Of a stretch of 64,000 nucleotides of DNA, positions 26,912 through 35,270 are shown one piece after another; the stretch's first letter is position 1, and the number at the start of each line of letters is the position of its first letter. The translations under genes were made by a program, and so were the position numbers. The notes under the pieces were generated by a model. The model did no database searches and was not told the DNA's origin. It saw nothing but the letters and a program-made list of their open reading frames with translations. Source of the stretch: Pseudacidovorax intermedius (lineage in GTDB: Bacteria; Pseudomonadota; Gammaproteobacteria; Burkholderiales; Burkholderiaceae_C); contig NZ_QQAV01000005.1 in NCBI RefSeq assembly GCF_003350475.1, forward strand, positions 186,001-250,000. The letters are read 5' to 3'.

Positions 26912-28000
26912 TCAGACCCTGGAGGTCGTGTCCTTGTCCTGCTCGCGCTTCTGCGCCGCGCGCTTGATGGCCGAGGCGGCCGCGTGGGCCACCGCGGCGG
27001 CCCCCACCACGCTGGCAGCCGTGGCGCCGACCTTGTCGGCGTTGGCCTCAATGCCGAACTGGTGGATGTCGGTCAGCCGGTTGTAGAACGAGCCCTTATC
27101 CCAGAAGCCGTCCTCCGAGCAGCCGATGCAGCCATGGCCGGCCTTGATCGGGAAGCTGGTGCCCTCGTTCCACATCACCGTGGAGCAGGCGTTGTAGGTG
27201 GTGGGGCCCTTGCAGCCGACCTTGTAGAGACAGTAGCCCTTGCGCGCGGACTCGTCGTCGAAGGCCTCGACGAACTGACCCGCGTCGAAGTGCGGCCGCC
27301 GATAGCACTTGTCGTGGATGCGCTGGCTGTAGAACATCTTCGGGCGGCCCTGGCGGTCCAGCTCGGGGATGCGGTCGAAGGTCAGCATGTAGGTGATCAC
27401 GCCCGTCATCACCTCGGCAATCGGCGGGCAGCCCGGCACCTTGATGATGGGCTTGTCGAAGATGACCTTGTGGACGGGTGTGGCCTGCGTGGGGTTGGGC
27501 TTGGCGGCCTGCACGCAGCCCCAGCTCGCGCAGGAACCCCAGCTGATGATGGCCTTGGCATCCTTGGCGACGTGCTTCAACTGGTCGATGAAGGGCTTGC
27601 CGCCGATGATGCAGCTCATGCCGTCCTGGTTGAGCGGGGGGTTGCCCTCCACGGCCAGGATGTAGTTGCCCTTGTACTTGGTCATGATCTCTTCGAGGAT
27701 GGCCTCGGCCTGGTGGCCGGCGGCGGCCATCAGCGTGTCGTCGTAGTCCAGCGAGATCATGGACAGCACCACGTCCTTGGCGAGCGGGTGCGCGGAGCGG
27801 ATGAAGGACTCGGAGCAGCAGGTGCACTCCAGCCCGTGCAGCCACAGCACCGGTGTGCGTGGCTTGGTCTCCATGGCATGGGCGATCTGCGGCACGAAGG
27901 CGGGGCCGAGGCCGAGCGACGTGGCGGTGAGCGAGCAGTACTTCAGCAGGCTGCGGCGCGAGATGCCTTGCCGGCGCATGACCTCGTAGAAGGTTTCCAT
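26912..28000 (-). CDS. hupS: HupS/HoxK, oxygen-tolerant uptake [NiFe] hydrogenase small subunit
   Basis: The 362-residue protein has a Tat signal ([12 protein letters not shown]) likely cut after AHA at residue 42. Counting the mature protein from Met43, the proximal-cluster ligands fall at Cys17, Cys19, Cys20 ([10 protein letters not shown]), Cys115, Cys120 (SCASWGCVQ) and Cys149 (VPGCPP), with Glu76 also present. This is the exact ligand set and numbering of the [4Fe-3S] cluster in E. coli Hyd-1. A hydrophobic helix near residues 322-345 anchors it to the membrane. It is the first gene of the array, and AGGAG lies 10 bases before its ATG. Confidence 0.97.
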   Translation of the reverse strand: METFYEVMRRQGISRRSLLKYCSLTATSLGLGPAFVPQIAHAMETKPRTPVLWLHGLECTCCSESFIRSAHPLAKDVVLSMISLDYDDTLMAAAGHQAEAILEEIMTKYKGNYILAVEGNPPLNQDGMSCIIGGKPFIDQLKHVAKDAKAIISWGSCASWGCVQAAKPNPTQATPVHKVIFDKPIIKVPGCPPIAEVMTGVITYMLTFDRIPELDRQGRPKMFYSQRIHDKCYRRPHFDAGQFVEAFDDESARKGYCLYKVGCKGPTTYNACSTVMWNEGTSFPIKAGHGCIGCSEDGFWDKGSFYNRLTDIHQFGIEANADKVGATAASVVGAAAVAHAAASAIKRAAQKREQDKDTTSRV

Positions 28001-28066
28001 CTGGGCTTGTCTCCTTGACCTGTGCGGCCTCGTCGTGGGACCGCTCCTCGGCGGCCCCAGGCTTCT

Positions 28067-28082
28067 TACAAGTCGCGCGCCA
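28067..28082 (-). promoter_or_regulatory. Candidate sigma-54 promoter of the hydrogenase operon
   Basis: On the minus strand TGGCGCGCGACTTGTA matches the -24/-12 pattern TGGCAcG-N4-TTGCa with the correct 10-base distance between the GG and the -12 dinucleotide; GT stands in for GC at -12. It lies 67 bases before the hupS start. HoxA, a GAFTGA-type activator encoded at the end of the same array, is the expected activator. Confidence 0.55.
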
Positions 28083-28121
28083 GTTCCCGGTCGCTCAGGG
28101 AAAACACCGAACGAGGGCGCT

Positions 28122-28134
28122 TAAGTCGTTGCCA
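28122..28134 (-). promoter_or_regulatory. IHF-like site (imperfect) upstream of hupS
   Basis: TGGCAACGACTTA on the minus strand matches the IHF consensus WATCAANNNNTTR at all but two positions and lies about 40 bases upstream of the sigma-54 -24 element. IHF is known to bind the related Cupriavidus MBH promoter. The 9-mer CAACGACTT recurs in the perfect IHF-like site at 34232-34244. Confidence 0.35.
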
Positions 28135-28172
28135 CGGCTTGACTTGAAGCCGCGCCCGCGGCGTTGAAACCG

Positions 28173-28234
28173 GACGCTGCCGAAAGCCGCGCTTCCAGTT
28201 CTCGGTCCACACTGGAAGGCCGGCGTCCAGCGTC
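28173..28234. repeat. Nested inverted repeats upstream of hupS (possible HoxA enhancer site or terminator)
   Basis: CTTCCAGT (28192-28199) pairs with ACTGGAAG (28211-28218) across 11 bases, and GACGCTG (28173-28179) pairs with CAGCGTC (28228-28234) outside it. The inner repeat is about 110 bases before the sigma-54 element, a usual enhancer distance. The outer arm reaches the stop codon of the DUF3422 gene, so a hairpin terminating that gene is an equal possibility. Confidence 0.4.
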
Positions 28235-29534
28235 AATGCGCCGACGCGAGGTGGCGCCGCAGCCGCCGCAGGTTCCACATCACCACCCCGACCACCACCG
28301 GCACCAGGGCGCCGACCAGCCAGACCTCGTTGATGCCGGCCGCTTTGGCAAGCGGCTTGAGGGCATAGCCGGCCAGGCCCACGCCGTAGTAGCTCATCGC
28401 GATGACGGACAGGCCTTCCACCGTCTCCTGCAGCCGCAGCTGCATGCCCTGGCGCCGGTCCAGCGAGGCCAGCAGGGCCTGGTTCTGCCGCTCACGCTCC
28501 ACCTCGGAACGGGTCTGCAGCAGCTGCGCCGCGCGGGCGATGCGCCCGGACAGTTCCGCCTGGCGCGCAGCCGTCGCTGCGCAACTGTCGACGGCGGGGC
28601 GGAAGCGCCGGTCCAGGAATTCGGACAAGGGCTGGAGCCCGGGCAGCAGCACCTCGCGCAGCTCCGCCATGCGGCGGTCCACGATGCCGCTGTAGGCCCG
28701 CGTGGCGGAGAAGCGGGCCCCGTGATCGGCCAGCGCCTGCTCCACGCGTGCGGCCAGGCTCACCAGTTCTGCGAGCAGGGCCTCGTCGCCTTCCGCGGCG
28801 CCACGGAAGCGCTCCATCAGCGAGGCGAGCTGGGACTCCTCCGCGCCCAGCTCTCCCATGCGGCGCGCGGCCAGCGGCAGGCTCAGCAGGGCCATCATGC
28901 GGTAGGTGTCGATCTCCACCAGCCGCTGCACGGTGCGGCCCGCGCGGCGGCGGTTGAGCCGGTGGTCGAACACCAGGAAGCGGGTCACACCCTCCACGGT
29001 CCGCAGGTCGGTCATCACGGTGGCGGCGCCATCGGCGATGCGGTTGCCGACGACCGGCTCGCCGCCGAACAGCGGCGCCACCTCGCGCACATGCGGTGGT
29101 TCGCCCGCGCAGGGCTGCAGCGCCACCAGCGTGGCCGACACCATCTCGCCCGGCAGCCGTGCCAGCCAGCCCGATGGCAGCACATCCAGCCAGCCGGTGT
29201 CGAAGGTGCCGCCCCTGCCGTGTTCCCCGCGCTCGCAGAAGATGCTCAGGCTGAAGAACTCGGTATGCCGCTCCCACTTGATGCGCAGGCCGCGCCATTG
29301 CAGGCGGACGTGGGTCGTGCCCATGGCATCCGGCGCCGCCGGGTCCAGCTCGGCCAGGTGGGCCAGGCATTGCGCGTCCTGCGCGACACCGGCCCGCAGT
29401 GTGGCCACCGACAGTACCCGGCCCGGGCTCGCCAGCGTCTCGAAGGGCCGCGCGTGGAGTTCGTCGGCCAGGCGTTGGCGCTGCGGCAGTTCGCGCGGAA
29501 GGGGCAGTGTCTGCGTGGAGGGCAGGAGGCTCAT
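28233..29534 (-). CDS. DUF3422 family membrane protein
   Basis: The 433-residue protein starts MSLLPSTQTLPLPRELPQRQ and carries the N-terminal family motif LADELHARPFETL, a central region of mixed charge and long helices, and two hydrophobic helices at the C-terminus (IAMSYYGVGLAGYALKPLA and WLVGALVPVVVGVVMWNL) with a basic tail. DUF3422 proteins are widespread inner-membrane proteins of unknown function in proteobacteria. Its stop is 232 bases before hupS on the same strand, so read-through into the hydrogenase operon is possible. Nothing ties it to hydrogenase function. Confidence 0.85.
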   Translation of the reverse strand: MSLLPSTQTLPLPRELPQRQRLADELHARPFETLASPGRVLSVATLRAGVAQDAQCLAHLAELDPAAPDAMGTTHVRLQWRGLRIKWERHTEFFSLSIFCERGEHGRGGTFDTGWLDVLPSGWLARLPGEMVSATLVALQPCAGEPPHVREVAPLFGGEPVVGNRIADGAATVMTDLRTVEGVTRFLVFDHRLNRRRAGRTVQRLVEIDTYRMMALLSLPLAARRMGELGAEESQLASLMERFRGAAEGDEALLAELVSLAARVEQALADHGARFSATRAYSGIVDRRMAELREVLLPGLQPLSEFLDRRFRPAVDSCAATAARQAELSGRIARAAQLLQTRSEVERERQNQALLASLDRRQGMQLRLQETVEGLSVIAMSYYGVGLAGYALKPLAKAAGINEVWLVGALVPVVVGVVMWNLRRLRRHLASAH

Positions 29535-29596
29535 GGCGCCTTCTGCCGCACATTGCGTGCCTGCCGCGCAGGCCGCCTCTTGCGCGGACGGGCGGC

Positions 29597-31216
29597 TCAG
29601 CGGCTCTGGGCCGGGTCGGCGGCGCAGCGATCGCCGGCCGCCGCCTGCTCATGCGGCAGCGCGAGGCCCCATCGCATGGACACCGTTCGCGTGCTGCCCT
29701 GCGCCCACGGCAGCTCGATGCGGCCCTGGCAGTCCGTCTGCGCCAGCCGCGTCTCCAGCGTGGGCCATTCGGACTGGAAGGGCCGCGTGTCCAGGATCAC
29801 CACCATGCCACCCTCGCGTTCCAGCGCACCGGGCGCGATCCAGGGCGAGGTGCGTTCCTCGCCGTCGATCCACAGCTGCACCGGTGGGCCCAGCTTCAGC
29901 GCCACCGCGCCGGCGAACCAGGTGTCGCCCACCAGCAGGGGCAGCGGCCGGTCGGGCACATGGGCATGCCAGACGGCCTGCAGCCGGTCCGCGATCTGCT
30001 GCGAGGGCAGGCTGCCGCGCGTGATGTGGCCCCGGCGCGCCTCGCCGCCGCCCTCGGCCCAGGCGCCGCCGATGGCGCCCACCGCGTGGAAGAGGCCGGC
30101 GGCGGCGAGCAGCACCGCCCAGCGTCGCGGGCGCCAGTGCTCGGCATCGAGCCCCGGCACGCGCATCGCCAGCCACAGCGGCAGGGGCAGGAAGAAGGTG
30201 GTGAACCAGTGGCCGTGCGCCTTGGTGCCCAGGAGGGTGATGGCAGCGAGCACCAGCACCACCGGACCGAAGGCCGCCCAGGCCAGGAAGCGCCGATCCT
30301 CGGCCCGGAGCGCGTCGGACGCCGCTGTCCCGGTCGAAGCCGGGGGCGCGCTGGCCCTCGGCCGCAGCACGAAGGCCAGGGCCACCACCACCAGCATCGG
30401 CAGCAGCCGGCCGACCTGCATGCCCAGCTGCTGGCGCAGCTGCAGGGTGCGGTGGTGCCGGTTTCCGTGGCCTTCGACCGAGGCGGCGGCGTAACCCAGG
30501 GTCTGGTCGGTGTGGGTCAGGGCCCAGTAGAGGTGGGGCGACAGCAGCACCAGGGCCACGGCCGCCGCCAGCGTCAGGCCGCGCCAGATGCGCGGCTCAC
30601 GCCAGCGACCGGCCTGCATCAGCAGCAGGGCGCCCACCGCGAACTGCACCACGGCGCTGTATTTGGTCAGCAGCGAGAGCGCGGCAAACACCCCCAGTGC
30701 GATCCAGTGCCGCGCGCGGGCGTCGCTGCGGCACAGCGTGCGCCACAGCATCCACCAGTAGCCGGCCAGGGGCAGCAACTGCACGGTGTTGTGGTTGAAG
30801 ACGACGGTGCGCGGCAGGTGGTAGGCCACCAGCGACGCCAGCACCACCGCCAGCAGGGCCCGCTGCGGCGGCATGCATTCGCGCGCCCAGCGCCACAACA
30901 GGTACAGCGCGCCGGCCCCGCAGCCCACGCCCGCCACGTAGGTCAGCCAGGGCTCGGAGCCGGCCAGGCGCACCAGCACCGCCATGATCCAGGTCGGCAG
31001 CGGCGGGTGCTTGTAGTAACCCCACTGGAAACGCTGGGCCCAGAACAGCTCTTCCACGTTGTCCCACGGCGGCGACTGGTAGGCGAGCACCGGCGGCAGC
31101 GCCCACAGCAGTACGAGCATGGCCAGCACCAGCGCCAAGGCGCCGCGCGGGAGTACCTCGCGGGCAGGAATGGCAGGGGCCGTGGGACGGGCGGCAAAGA
31201 CCGGGAGGGACGACAT
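29597..31216 (-). CDS. GT39/ArnT-like membrane glycosyltransferase
   Basis: The 539-residue integral membrane protein of the GT-C fold has about 10-12 hydrophobic helices. The first periplasmic loop holds the catalytic acidic motif PPWDNVEELFWAQRFQWG, followed by YYKHPPLPTW and FNHNTVQLLP, as in PMT/ArnT-like enzymes that use polyprenyl-phosphate sugars. The C-terminal soluble part is periplasmic. The acceptor is unknown; no arn genes are nearby, so a strict ArnT role is not supported. It diverges from the kinase gene at 31350 with 133 bases between them. Confidence 0.82.
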   Translation of the reverse strand: MSSLPVFAARPTAPAIPAREVLPRGALALVLAMLVLLWALPPVLAYQSPPWDNVEELFWAQRFQWGYYKHPPLPTWIMAVLVRLAGSEPWLTYVAGVGCGAGALYLLWRWARECMPPQRALLAVVLASLVAYHLPRTVVFNHNTVQLLPLAGYWWMLWRTLCRSDARARHWIALGVFAALSLLTKYSAVVQFAVGALLLMQAGRWREPRIWRGLTLAAAVALVLLSPHLYWALTHTDQTLGYAAASVEGHGNRHHRTLQLRQQLGMQVGRLLPMLVVVALAFVLRPRASAPPASTGTAASDALRAEDRRFLAWAAFGPVVLVLAAITLLGTKAHGHWFTTFFLPLPLWLAMRVPGLDAEHWRPRRWAVLLAAAGLFHAVGAIGGAWAEGGGEARRGHITRGSLPSQQIADRLQAVWHAHVPDRPLPLLVGDTWFAGAVALKLGPPVQLWIDGEERTSPWIAPGALEREGGMVVILDTRPFQSEWPTLETRLAQTDCQGRIELPWAQGSTRTVSMRWGLALPHEQAAAGDRCAADPAQSR

Positions 31217-31349
31217 GGGCAGCGGTTTGTACGACGTTCCGCCTCACCAGCGTCTGACGCACCCGGAGGATGTAGGGCCATTCCGGGTACTTGTAGGCCT
31301 CGCGCATACTGGCCCGCCTTTTCCCTGTGCCACCCCGCCCTGCCCCTTG

Positions 31350-32798
31350 ATGAGATCGCTTCGCCTGCAACTTGCCGTGTTCTGGGCGCTGCTCATCGCC
31401 ATCTGCCTGCTGCTCGGCGTGGTGCTGCTCGGGCTGTACCGCCTGAGCCCCGCCATGCAGATGAAGGTGGGCCGCGCCCGGGTCGAGCAGGCCTGCGGGC
31501 AGCTGGCCCAGCGCTACGCCCAGTCGGCCCCGCCCGCGCCCGTGCTGCAGACGGACCTCGCGCGCGTGCTGCTGCAACTGGTGCTGACCGAGGCGCCCTA
31601 TGTGGAAGGTGGCGTGTGGAGCCGGGACGGCGGCATGCTGGGCTATGCCTATCCCACCTACGAGGGCGGCGGCGTGAAGACCGACGTGCCGCCTGCGGAG
31701 CGTCCGCTGCTCGAACAGCTGGCGCGCCAGGCGGTGGACACCGGCCGCGCCCAGACCCAGCAGGTGCGCGGCAGCCGCGAGTTGCTGATCGTGGCCGCCT
31801 GCCCCTTGAACGTGGGTGGCGCATCGGCCTGGACCATGACGCGCACCCAGCTCGGGGCGGTAGCGGCCGAAGGCGGCCTGCGGGCCGGCATCGCCGCGCT
31901 GGTGGCGGCCATCGTCTTCTCGGGGCTGTGGCTGGGCTGGCTGCTCTACCGTGGCCAGGCGCGGCTGCGGCGGCTCGAAGGCGCCCTGGCGGCGGCGCCC
32001 GCCGATGCCATGCCGCGGCTGCCGCGCACCGGCCTGGACGAGCTGGATCGCATCGTCGCCAGCTACAACGGCTTCGCCGGCCGCTTCGAGGAAGCCCGCG
32101 CTGCCGCCCGCGAGGCGCAGGCCCAGCGCAGCCGCGACATGCGCCTGGCGGCCCTGGGCCGCATGAGCTCGGCCGTGGCCCACGAGATTCGCAACCCCAT
32201 CGCCGCCATGCGCCTGAAGGCCGAGAACGCGCTGGCCGGCGACACGCCGGCACAGGGCCGCGCGCTGCAGACCATCGTCGGCCAGATCGACCGGCTCGAT
32301 GCCGTGGTGCAGAGCCTGCTGGCCCTGGTGCAGCCGCTGGAGCTCAAGCCACAGCCGGTCGACCTGCCCGCCTGGCTGGACGAGCGCCTGGCCGCGGCCA
32401 GCGCCGGTGCCGCGTCCCGTCAGGTACGGCTGGTGCTGATCGAAGGCGCCCCGGACCACGTCGTCTTCGATCCCATGCACTTGGCCCGCGCCGTCGACAA
32501 CCTGCTGGACAACGCCGTGCGCCATGCCCGCAGTCCCGGCGGCCAAGTGCAGCTTGCAGCCCGCCATGACGCCGACCGTGGCCAGCTCGTCCTGACCGTC
32601 AGCGACGACGGCGAGGGCGTGCCGGAGGCGCTGCGCGGCCGCCTCTTCGAACCGTTCGGCACCGGGCGCGCCGACGGTACCGGCCTGGGCCTGGCGCTGG
32701 CACGCGAGGTGGCCTTTGCCCACGGTGGCGAGCTGCGCCACGAACCCGGCGCGCCCGGCGCCCGCTTCATCCTGGAGATGCCATGGCAGACCTGCTGA
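31350..32798 (+). CDS. Membrane sensor histidine kinase of an NtrC-type pair
   Basis: The 482-residue protein has transmembrane helices at about 8-30 and 179-200 around a periplasmic domain of about 145 residues (including VEGGVWSRDGGMLGYAYP, which resembles a dCache/PAS-like pocket edge). HisKA is centred on His278 (SSAVAHEIRNPIAAMRLK), and the ATPase domain has N-box (NLLDNAVRHA), G1 (DDGEGVP) and G2 (DGTGLGLALA). The HEIRNP motif is typical of kinases that pair with NtrC-type regulators. It overlaps the regulator gene by 16 bases. The signal is unknown. Confidence 0.9.
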   Translation: MRSLRLQLAVFWALLIAICLLLGVVLLGLYRLSPAMQMKVGRARVEQACGQLAQRYAQSAPPAPVLQTDLARVLLQLVLTEAPYVEGGVWSRDGGMLGYAYPTYEGGGVKTDVPPAERPLLEQLARQAVDTGRAQTQQVRGSRELLIVAACPLNVGGASAWTMTRTQLGAVAAEGGLRAGIAALVAAIVFSGLWLGWLLYRGQARLRRLEGALAAAPADAMPRLPRTGLDELDRIVASYNGFAGRFEEARAAAREAQAQRSRDMRLAALGRMSSAVAHEIRNPIAAMRLKAENALAGDTPAQGRALQTIVGQIDRLDAVVQSLLALVQPLELKPQPVDLPAWLDERLAAASAGAASRQVRLVLIEGAPDHVVFDPMHLARAVDNLLDNAVRHARSPGGQVQLAARHDADRGQLVLTVSDDGEGVPEALRGRLFEPFGTGRADGTGLGLALAREVAFAHGGELRHEPGAPGARFILEMPWQTC

Positions 32799-34135
32799 TC
32801 GTCGATGACGACGCGGCCTTCGCCGATTCGCTGCGCGAGACGCTCGAAAGCCTGGGCCACACGGTGCAGACCGCGTCCAGCGGCGAGGACGGCCTGGCCC
32901 TGCTGGGCGCGCGCCGCGTGGACCTGGTCTTCCTCGACCACCGCATGCCCGGCATGGACGGCCTGCAGACGCTGGCCGCCATGAACGCGCGGCTGGCGCG
33001 CCGCCCGCCGGTGATCGTGCTCACCGCCCATGCGGGCAGTGCCGGCACCATCGAGGCCATGCGCCTGGGCGCCTTCGACCACTTGGCCAAGCCCGTCGGT
33101 CGCGATGCCGTGATCGACGCCGTGCGTCGCGCGCTGGCCTCGGCCACGCCCGCCTCCGCCGCGCCGGCACCCCAGGCCATGGCGGACGACGGCGAGCTGA
33201 TCGGCGTGAGCGAGGCCATGCGCGAGGTGCACAAGCGCATCGGCCTGGCCGCGGGCAGCCGGGCGCCGGTGCTGGTGATCGGCGAGACGGGCACCGGCAA
33301 GGAACTGGTGGCCCGCGCCCTGCACCGCCATTCGGACCGGGCCGATGGGCCCTTCGTCGCCGTCAACTGCGCCGCCATCCCCAAGGACCTGCTGGAGAGC
33401 GAGCTCTTCGGGCACGTCAAGGGCGCCTTCACCGGCGCGGTGGCCGAGCGGACCGGCTGCTTCAAGGCGGCGAACGGCGGCGTGCTGCTGCTCGACGAGA
33501 TCGGCGACATGGCCCTGGAGGTGCAGGCCAAGCTGCTGCGCGTGCTGCAGGAAGGTGAGGTCACGCCCGTGGGAAGCCACCGCGTGCAGAAGGTGGATGT
33601 GCGCGTGGTGGCCGCCACCCACCGCGACCTGGCCCAGGCCGTGCGCGATGGCCGCTTCCGCGAAGACCTGCGCTACCGGCTCGACGTGCTACCCATCCGC
33701 CTGCCGCCGCTGCGCGAACGGCTGGCGGACATCGTGCCGCTGGCCGAGCATTTCCTGCGGCTGGCGGCCGCGCCGGGCCCGGCCAAGCGGCTGTCGGCCG
33801 AGGCGGCCCGCGCCCTGATGGCCTACGACTGGCCCGGCAACGTGCGGGAGTTGCGCAACGCCATGGAGCGCTGCCACGCCTTGCAGCGCGGCGCCGTGAT
33901 CGCGCAGGTGGACCTGCCCGCAAGCGGCACACCCGCGGGTGAGGCGGCGGATGCCGAGGGCCTGTCCCCCGACTGGTACGACGCAACCCTGCCCGAGGCG
34001 GTGGAGCGCCTGGAGAAGCTGCTGCTGCAGCATGCCCTGGCCGCGGCAGGCGGAAACCGGTCGATGGCAGCCCGGCAGCTGGGCATCCACCGGCAGCTGC
34101 TCTATACCAAGCTGGCGCAGTACGGCCTGGAGTGA
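32783..34135 (+). CDS. NtrC-family sigma-54-dependent response regulator
   Basis: The 450-residue protein has a receiver domain (DDD acidic pocket, phospho-acceptor Asp52 in FLDHRMPG, Lys in HLAKPV), an AAA+ domain with Walker A GETGTGKE (167-174), sigma-54 loop GAFTGA (214-219) and Walker B LLLDEIGD, and a Fis-type HTH at the C-terminus (RSMAARQLGIHRQLLYTKLAQYG). It is paired by overlap with the kinase upstream. A sigma-54 promoter begins 127 bases downstream of its stop, so the likely target is the next gene cluster. Confidence 0.93.
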   Translation: MADLLIVDDDAAFADSLRETLESLGHTVQTASSGEDGLALLGARRVDLVFLDHRMPGMDGLQTLAAMNARLARRPPVIVLTAHAGSAGTIEAMRLGAFDHLAKPVGRDAVIDAVRRALASATPASAAPAPQAMADDGELIGVSEAMREVHKRIGLAAGSRAPVLVIGETGTGKELVARALHRHSDRADGPFVAVNCAAIPKDLLESELFGHVKGAFTGAVAERTGCFKAANGGVLLLDEIGDMALEVQAKLLRVLQEGEVTPVGSHRVQKVDVRVVAATHRDLAQAVRDGRFREDLRYRLDVLPIRLPPLRERLADIVPLAEHFLRLAAAPGPAKRLSAEAARALMAYDWPGNVRELRNAMERCHALQRGAVIAQVDLPASGTPAGEAADAEGLSPDWYDATLPEAVERLEKLLLQHALAAAGGNRSMAARQLGIHRQLLYTKLAQYGLE

Positions 34136-34142
34136 GCGCGGG

Positions 34143-34160
34143 CGCTCCGGCACCGGAGCG
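34143..34160. terminator. Hairpin after the NtrC-type regulator, possible terminator
   Basis: CGCTCCGG and CCGGAGCG pair perfectly around a 2-base loop 8 bases after the regulator stop. No T-run follows, so it may be a weak terminator or only separate the regulator transcript from the sigma-54-driven genes. Confidence 0.4.
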
Positions 34161-34180
34161 TCCCTCGCGCTGTCGTGTTC

Positions 34181-34217
34181 GCGGACAACCCTTGTCCGCT
34201 GCGCAGCCAAGCGCAGC
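34181..34217. promoter_or_regulatory. Inverted repeats, candidate enhancer (UAS) for the NtrC-type regulator
   Basis: GCGGACAA (34181-34188) and TTGTCCGC (34192-34199) are perfect 8-bp arms around 3 bases. A second repeat, GCTGCGC (34198-34204) and GCGCAGC (34211-34217), follows at once. They lie 45-80 bases upstream of the -24 element, the position expected for an activator of this class. Assignment to this particular regulator is inference. Confidence 0.5.
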
Positions 34218-34231
34218 GCTGGAGCGACGGC

Positions 34232-34244
34232 CAAGTCGTTGATT
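34232..34244 (-). promoter_or_regulatory. IHF binding site, perfect consensus
   Basis: Read on the minus strand, AATCAACGACTTG fits WATCAANNNNTTR at every position. It lies between the inverted repeats and the sigma-54 promoter, where IHF bends DNA to bring an enhancer-bound activator to the polymerase. Confidence 0.55.
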
Positions 34245-34261
34245 TGAAAGGGAAGCGCCGC

Positions 34262-34277
34262 TGGCACGGGTTTTGGA
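34262..34277 (+). promoter_or_regulatory. Sigma-54 promoter of the repeat-protein cluster
   Basis: TGGCACGGGTTTTGGA has an exact -24 element (TGGCACG), correct spacing and a TTGG -12 element with one deviation (GG for GC). It starts 48 bases before the ATG of the exported repeat protein and directly follows a sigma-54 activator gene. Confidence 0.65.
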
Positions 34278-34309
34278 ACTGGTCAGGCATCCGTCAACAG
34301 GAGCACGCC

Positions 34310-35185
34310 ATGACCTTGACCCGACTTCCCCTTCGCGCCGGCCTGCTGGCCGGCCTGATCGCCGCCTCCGGCATCGCCGGTGCCCAGCCGGCGCCGCAGC
34401 CCCCCGAGCCCACCGCGCCCGTCTTTCCGATGACCGACGCCGCCCCGCGCCCGATGGGCGCGCCGCGGGCGCAGGGGGCCTTGCCCGCGCCGCTGCCGGA
34501 AGCACGCCCCGGCCCGATGGCGGCCCCGCTGCCCGAGCCGCGGCCGATGCCGGTCGCCGGTCCGCTGGGCATCCAGCCCATGGCGCAGGCCAGCGTCTCC
34601 GGCACCCTGGCACGCTGGCTGATCAACCCCAACGGCGAGGCCGATGGCCTGCTGCTGCAGGACGGCACGCAGATCAGCTTTCCGCCCCACCTGTCGGCCG
34701 AGCTGACGGCGATGGTCCGCCCCGGCGAGCGCATCGACGTCACCGGCTTGCGTGCGACGGATGGCGCGCCCATCCAGGCGCAGCAGATCGGCGCGCGCGG
34801 CCGCATGGTGGTCGACCAGCCCCCGGCCCCCGGTGCGGTGCCGCCCGCACCGCGTCCGATGGGCGCCCTGGCCGCGATGAACGCCGGCGGCCGCATCGTC
34901 CGCGTGCTCGCCACCGGCCGTGGCGACGTCAACGGCGTGCTGCTGGAAGACGGCACCATCGTGCGCTTCCCGCCGCATGTGGGTCGCATGATCAGCGGCC
35001 TGCTGCAGCCTGGCGCACCCCTGTATGCGCAGGGTTGGGGCACCCGCGGTCCGCTGGGTGCCGCGCTGGAGGCCACGCGCCTGGGCGCCTCGCCGCAGGC
35101 CCTGCAGGACGTGCTCTCCGGCAGCGTGGACATGCCTGCGCCCCGGCCCGGCCCGGTGCCGGGACCGCAGCGCCGGCCGGTCTGA
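34310..35185 (+). CDS. Exported protein with proline-rich region and two tandem OB-like repeats
   Basis: The 291-residue protein has a signal peptide (cut near GIAGA/QPAP, residue 25), a Pro/Ala-rich segment (about 26-90), and two copies of a roughly 50-residue unit: residues 97-147 (SGTLARWL ... GLLLQDGTQISFPPHL ... VRPGERIDVTG) and 192-243 (GGRIVRVL ... GVLLEDGTIVRFPPHV ... LQPGAPLYAQG). The shared core G(L/V)LL(E/Q)DGT-x2-x-FPPH resembles a small beta-barrel. A second Pro-rich linker joins them. A CAGGAGC ribosome site supports the start, and the gene follows the sigma-54 promoter at 34262. I do not recognise a named family. Confidence 0.8.
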   Translation: MTLTRLPLRAGLLAGLIAASGIAGAQPAPQPPEPTAPVFPMTDAAPRPMGAPRAQGALPAPLPEARPGPMAAPLPEPRPMPVAGPLGIQPMAQASVSGTLARWLINPNGEADGLLLQDGTQISFPPHLSAELTAMVRPGERIDVTGLRATDGAPIQAQQIGARGRMVVDQPPAPGAVPPAPRPMGALAAMNAGGRIVRVLATGRGDVNGVLLEDGTIVRFPPHVGRMISGLLQPGAPLYAQGWGTRGPLGAALEATRLGASPQALQDVLSGSVDMPAPRPGPVPGPQRRPV

Positions 35186-35270
35186 GAGCGTCTGATCCGC
35201 GCCCACGCCAACGCGGCGCGGCATGCCTGCGCCGCCATCCCTCTCCCTTTTGCCAAGAACAGGAGCATCC

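Noticed and set aside
29597-31216. Assignment of the membrane glycosyltransferase as ArnT
   Set aside because: No arnB, arnC or arnD genes or lipid A genes are near; only the GT39-type fold is supported.
29399-32569. 1056-codon open reading on the plus strand
   Set aside because: It crosses the glycosyltransferase gene on the other strand and the kinase gene in another frame; composition is that of a GC-rich shadow frame.
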